In this document: one piece after another, positions 31,835 to 35,078 of the stretch
Layout of the letters: each line of letters begins with the position of its first letter
Numbering within the stretch: position 1 is the stretch's first letter
Assembly: GCA_019057775.1 (NCBI GenBank)
Contig: JAHLWT010000158.1
Span: 1 to 35,078 of the forward strand
Length of the DNA stretch: 35,078 nt
From: Promethearchaeota archaeon
GTDB lineage: Archaea > Asgardarchaeota > Lokiarchaeia > Sigynarchaeales > SOKP01
Direction of reading: 5' to 3'
The notes under the pieces: model-generated
Databases searched by the model: none
Told to the model about the DNA's origin: nothing
The model's input: only the letters and a program-made list of their open reading frames with translations
Program-made: the position numbers and the translations under genes

Positions 31835-33934
31835 ATGGCAATTAAATGGCATAAATCAACATGCCCTTATTGTGGCATTGGTTGTGGGTTAATGGTTGGA
31901 GTGGAGCAAGGAAAAGTAGTAAATATCCGAGGTATGAAGGATCATCCCGTTAATAGTGGGGTTACTTGCGAACTACCTCTTAATTATCAGCCACTTTTTA
32001 CTCATAATGACCGATTGAAACACCCTTTGATACGACGTGGTGAACAACTTACACCTGTTAGCTGGAAAGAGGTAATCAATTATATCGCTAAGAAATTAAA
32101 GGAAATTATTCAAGAGTATGGAGCCCAATCTGTTGCTATCTATGGCGGAGCAATTAACTTAATAGAAGAATATTATTTAATGAATAAGCTAATGAAAGGA
32201 GCGATTGGCACTAATAATATCGAATCCAGCACGCGCCTATGTATGGCTAGTTCTGCAGCAGGATTCCATTCTACCCTCGGCGCTGATGCACCACCTACTT
32301 GCTATGCTGATATAGAAGAATCAGATTTATTTTTCATAGCAGGCAATAATATGTCTATATCAATGCCAGTAATATTTCATCGTGTCAACGCAGCAAAAAT
32401 AGAGAATGGTGCCAAAATTATTGTCGTCGATCCACGTCGAACTAAAATTGCTTCTATAGCAGATATTCATCTACAAATTCGACCTGGCACTGATGTTGCT
32501 CTAAATAATTCTCTGGCAAATATATTATTAAAAGAAGGCTTTATCGATGAAATGACTATTGAAACTTATACTTCCGGGCTCCAGAGCTTGAAAGAACACT
32601 TAAAAAAATATCCGGTATCGCGAGCTGCTGAAATTACAGGATGCTCAGAGGATCAAATTATTGAAGCTGCTCGGCTTATTGGTAAAGCTAAAGCTATGCT
32701 TACTTTCTGGTATCAGGGTTATAATCATTCATCTCAAGCAGTATTTAAAAACAATACATTACATAATCTTTCTTTATTAACGAAAAATATTTGTGGTCCA
32801 GGGAGAGGACCACTTTCAATCACTGGTGAAGCTAATGCTTTAGGAAATCGATGGGTGGGAGCACTATCTCATCTTCTACCAGGGATGCGGTTAGTAACTA
32901 ATTCTAACCATCGACAGAAAGTTGCCGATCTCTGGGGTATCCCAGTCGAAAAAATTCAACCAGTGCCGGGCCGTTCGATTATAGACATAATTCAAGGACT
33001 TCATTCGGGTGATATAAAGTTCTTATGGATTATGACAACGAATCCTGCAGTTTCACTCCCAAATTCGAGTTGGGTCAGAGAAGGCTTAGCTAAAGCTGAT
33101 TTACTCGTTGTTCAAGATATTTTTCATCCAACTGAAACAACTCAATTGGCTGATGTCGTATTAGCGGCCGCACAATGGTGTGAAAAAGAAGGTACATTTA
33201 TATCATCCGAGCGACGGATACAACTCGTTGAGAAAATAATTCAACCCCCTGGTAAGGCTAAACCAGATTATGAAATTATTTGGTTAATTGCTCGGGCAAT
33301 GGGTTTCAAAAACTTATTTTCCTTTAACACCTCAGAAGAAGTTTTTGAAGAATGGAAGAAATTTACGACAGGTACCATTTGTGATATGAATGGTGTTACA
33401 TATGAAAGGTTACGTGGCAACTTTGGTTTGCAGTTACCTTGTCCTAATCTTAACCACCCCGGCACAGAACGTTTATTTTTGGATTGGAGATTTCCCCGTA
33501 TTGATGGTCGTGCAGCATTATTAAGTCGTGAATATTCTGATCCCGCTGAGACAACCGATAGAGAATATCCTTTTATTCTAATAACTGGTCGAATAAAGTA
33601 TCACTTTAACACTTGTACACGTACTGGGCGTTGTCCTGAACTAAATGACAGAGCTCCTGATTGTTTTGTTAAGATGAATCAAGAAGACGCCAAGCTCTTA
33701 GGGATCGTTGATGGAGATATAGTAAAAGTGTCTTCACGCCGAGGATGTATACGAATCCCTGTCCGACTAACAAATAAGCACCTCACAGGAACACTTTTTG
33801 TACCTTGGCATTATGGAAGTGAACTTGGAATTGGGGAAGGCAAAATGGTTAATACCCTAACTAATAATGTTTATGACATCCATTCTAAGCAGCCAGAATA
33901 TAAGTTTAGTGCTGTTAAAATTGTAAAAATTTAA
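31835..33934 (+). CDS. Molybdopterin oxidoreductase, assimilatory nitrate reductase/formate dehydrogenase type
   Basis: The 699-residue protein opens with a [4Fe-4S] site, C10-X2-C13-X3-C17-X27-C45. The metal-ligand region is RLCMASSAAGF (C136), followed by LGADAPPTCYADIEESDLFF and IAGNN, which resembles NasA/NapA nitrate reductases more than formate dehydrogenases. Further family blocks are GPGRGPLSITGEANALGNR, LWIMTTNPAVSLP, EKEGTFISSERRIQ and the C-terminal LITGRIKYHFNTCTRTGRCPELN. It lacks a Tat signal, so it is cytosolic. The conserved C-V-K-G at the fourth cluster cysteine is C-E-L-P here, losing the usual lysine between cluster and pterin. No nitrite reductase or nitrate transporter is near, so the substrate is open. 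It is co-directional with a PAS sensor 19 bp downstream. Confidence 0.9.
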   Translation: MAIKWHKSTCPYCGIGCGLMVGVEQGKVVNIRGMKDHPVNSGVTCELPLNYQPLFTHNDRLKHPLIRRGEQLTPVSWKEVINYIAKKLKEIIQEYGAQSVAIYGGAINLIEEYYLMNKLMKGAIGTNNIESSTRLCMASSAAGFHSTLGADAPPTCYADIEESDLFFIAGNNMSISMPVIFHRVNAAKIENGAKIIVVDPRRTKIASIADIHLQIRPGTDVALNNSLANILLKEGFIDEMTIETYTSGLQSLKEHLKKYPVSRAAEITGCSEDQIIEAARLIGKAKAMLTFWYQGYNHSSQAVFKNNTLHNLSLLTKNICGPGRGPLSITGEANALGNRWVGALSHLLPGMRLVTNSNHRQKVADLWGIPVEKIQPVPGRSIIDIIQGLHSGDIKFLWIMTTNPAVSLPNSSWVREGLAKADLLVVQDIFHPTETTQLADVVLAAAQWCEKEGTFISSERRIQLVEKIIQPPGKAKPDYEIIWLIARAMGFKNLFSFNTSEEVFEEWKKFTTGTICDMNGVTYERLRGNFGLQLPCPNLNHPGTERLFLDWRFPRIDGRAALLSREYSDPAETTDREYPFILITGRIKYHFNTCTRTGRCPELNDRAPDCFVKMNQEDAKLLGIVDGDIVKVSSRRGCIRIPVRLTNKHLTGTLFVPWHYGSELGIGEGKMVNTLTNNVYDIHSKQPEYKFSAVKIVKI

Positions 33935-33953
33935 AATAAGAGGTTAAATTATC

Positions 33954-35078
33954 ATGACTATTCTATTAGATAAAGAACTTAAAACTCAGCAGACTGTAAA
34001 ATTTTTAGAAAATGTATTGCATGCTTCAACTGATGGAATCTTACTTACCGATGTAAGTCAAAACATAATTTTCGCTAATGAAGCTTTTTGTGATATTATT
34101 GGACATAAGAAAGAACAAATTCTTGAAACAAATATTTTTACCTGGCTTGAACAATTTAGTGGAGATGCTATTGATTCTTGGGTTAAATTGGAAACATCTG
34201 TAAATAAACAAGGTAAAGTAAGAAACATTATGTTTCAAAAGACAATAAAAGATTCAATTAAATACAGCAGTGTAAATGCTTCGCTTTTAGAAAGAGTAGA
34301 CGAAGAGGAAAGAGGATATATCATCAGTATCTGGCGAGATATTACCGAGCGTAAAATGGTGGAGCTAAAATTAAAAGAATCTGAAGAAAAATATCGCCAA
34401 TTAGTAGAAAATATTCCTGATGCGATTTATTCAACTTTACCTGATGAAACAGGCACAACAACATTTATGTCAAATAAGTGGTTTGCTTGGTCGGGTTTTG
34501 CTCCAGAAGATTTCTATAAAGATCCTAAGGCCTGGGAAAAATCAATACATCCCGATGACCGAGATTCAACTCTTAAAAAATTCATTGAGATGTGTAAACA
34601 GGAAAAGGAATATATTCTTGAATACAGAGTACTTCATAAAGAAACAGGTGAAAGTTCTTTTCTTAAAGATCATGGAGTACCTATTTATGATCATAAAGGG
34701 AATATTTCAAGATATGATGGTATAGTTACAGACATTTCTGACCAAAAAGAAGTGGAAAAAAGATTAAAAGAATCTGAGATGGCATTGCGTAAATCTCAGC
34801 AGGAATTAAAGTTAAAAAATCAAATCTCAAACGTTTTTCTCACTGTTCCAGATGAAAAAATGTTCGGTGAAGTTTTATCAATTATTTTAAAAACTTTGAA
34901 GAGTGAATTCGGTATCTTTGGATACTTAGACGAAAATGAAAATTTAGTGGAACCATCATTAACTGAAGATGTATGGGAAAAATGCGCAATAGAAGATAAA
35001 ATAAAGGTTTTTCCTAAAAAATTATGGTCAAAGAATATTTATGGTCGAGTAATTAATGAAAAAAACTCTTTATTTGTA
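33954..35078 (+). CDS. PAS-PAS-GAF sensor protein, probably a histidine kinase (3' end outside window)
   Basis: The frame is open from the ATG at 33954 to the last base of the window (375 codons), so the gene is partial. It follows the molybdoenzyme by 19 bp with AAGAGGT as ribosome binding site. Residues about 15-130 form a PAS domain ending WRDITERKMVE, and residues 145-262 a second one with WEKSIHPDDR and DGIVTDISDQKEVE. From about 285 a GAF domain begins (ISNVFLTVPDEKMFGEVLSIIL...FGIFGYLDENENLVEPSL). This order is common in archaeal cytosolic histidine kinases, whose catalytic core would lie beyond the window. It may sense substrate or redox state related to the molybdoenzyme; that is an operon-based inference. 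Confidence 0.9.
   Translation, partial: MTILLDKELKTQQTVKFLENVLHASTDGILLTDVSQNIIFANEAFCDIIGHKKEQILETNIFTWLEQFSGDAIDSWVKLETSVNKQGKVRNIMFQKTIKDSIKYSSVNASLLERVDEEERGYIISIWRDITERKMVELKLKESEEKYRQLVENIPDAIYSTLPDETGTTTFMSNKWFAWSGFAPEDFYKDPKAWEKSIHPDDRDSTLKKFIEMCKQEKEYILEYRVLHKETGESSFLKDHGVPIYDHKGNISRYDGIVTDISDQKEVEKRLKESEMALRKSQQELKLKNQISNVFLTVPDEKMFGEVLSIILKTLKSEFGIFGYLDENENLVEPSLTEDVWEKCAIEDKIKVFPKKLWSKNIYGRVINEKNSLFV

Noticed and set aside
1..35078. CRISPR arrays, insertion sequences or attachment sites
   Set aside because: No regularly spaced repeat array, transposase or flanking inverted or direct repeats were seen. The only mobile-type element is the decayed homing endonuclease.
1..35078. Full reassignment of TAA to a sense codon
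   Set aside because: Most genes here end at TAA at family-typical lengths (for example thiC, histone, Nudix), so TAA works as a normal stop.

Overview
The window reads as a piece of an Asgard (Promethearchaeal) genome, most like Lokiarchaeia. It is AT-rich and uses ATG, TTG and GTG starts. It carries archaeal signature genes: a 70-residue histone, an Sm-like protein, a ThiD-ThiN fusion, a geranylgeranyl-reductase-type flavoprotein and a tungsten aldehyde oxidoreductase. These sit beside proteins with eukaryote-like folds: a RING-H2/TPR protein, two Roadblock-Ras-type GTPase fusions and a longin-like protein. The taxonomic call is inferred from gene content and protein style; no search was run.

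Layout. Positions 1-853 hold a decayed LAGLIDADG homing endonuclease. 956-2402 holds a Nudix hydrolase and two small paralogues of unknown function. 2538-5332 holds thiC and, convergently, thiDN. 5490-9562 is the most eukaryote-like block: a RING-H2/TPR gene facing away from two tandem Roadblock-GTPase fusion genes. 9694-15266 holds four GNAT acetyltransferases (three in tandem), the histone, an HSL-type esterase and a GGR-like flavoprotein. 15283-19107 is a seven-PAS histidine kinase. 19296-21571 is an aldehyde oxidoreductase operon with two MoaD-like proteins. Divergent from it is a two-gene unit (21698-22349) whose first product may be ubiquitin-like. 22351-24703 holds a metal-site-like protein and a CocE-type hydrolase. 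Then follow tRNA-Arg(CCU), the Sm-like protein, a large metallophosphoesterase, dihydrolipoamide dehydrogenase, a glycerate 2-kinase-type protein, the longin-like protein, a nitrate-reductase-type molybdoenzyme and a PAS/GAF sensor cut by the window end.

How genes work together. ThiC and ThiDN cover HMP-P synthesis, its phosphorylation and coupling to thiazole phosphate. The aldehyde oxidoreductase is co-transcribed with pterin sulfur-carrier-like proteins. The molybdoenzyme and the downstream sensor look like one operon. The RING protein and the GTPase genes share one 202-bp intergenic region that contains a 29-bp-period repeat.

The strangest recurring signal is in-frame TAA codons inside otherwise continuous coding frames: two in the homing endonuclease, one at codon 4 of the second GTPase fusion, one after which the longin-like frame stays open for about 49 codons, and one in a histidine-kinase relic. 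TAA is also the ordinary stop for most genes here, so nonsense decay or assembly error is the default explanation. The two cases in otherwise intact genes deserve checking.
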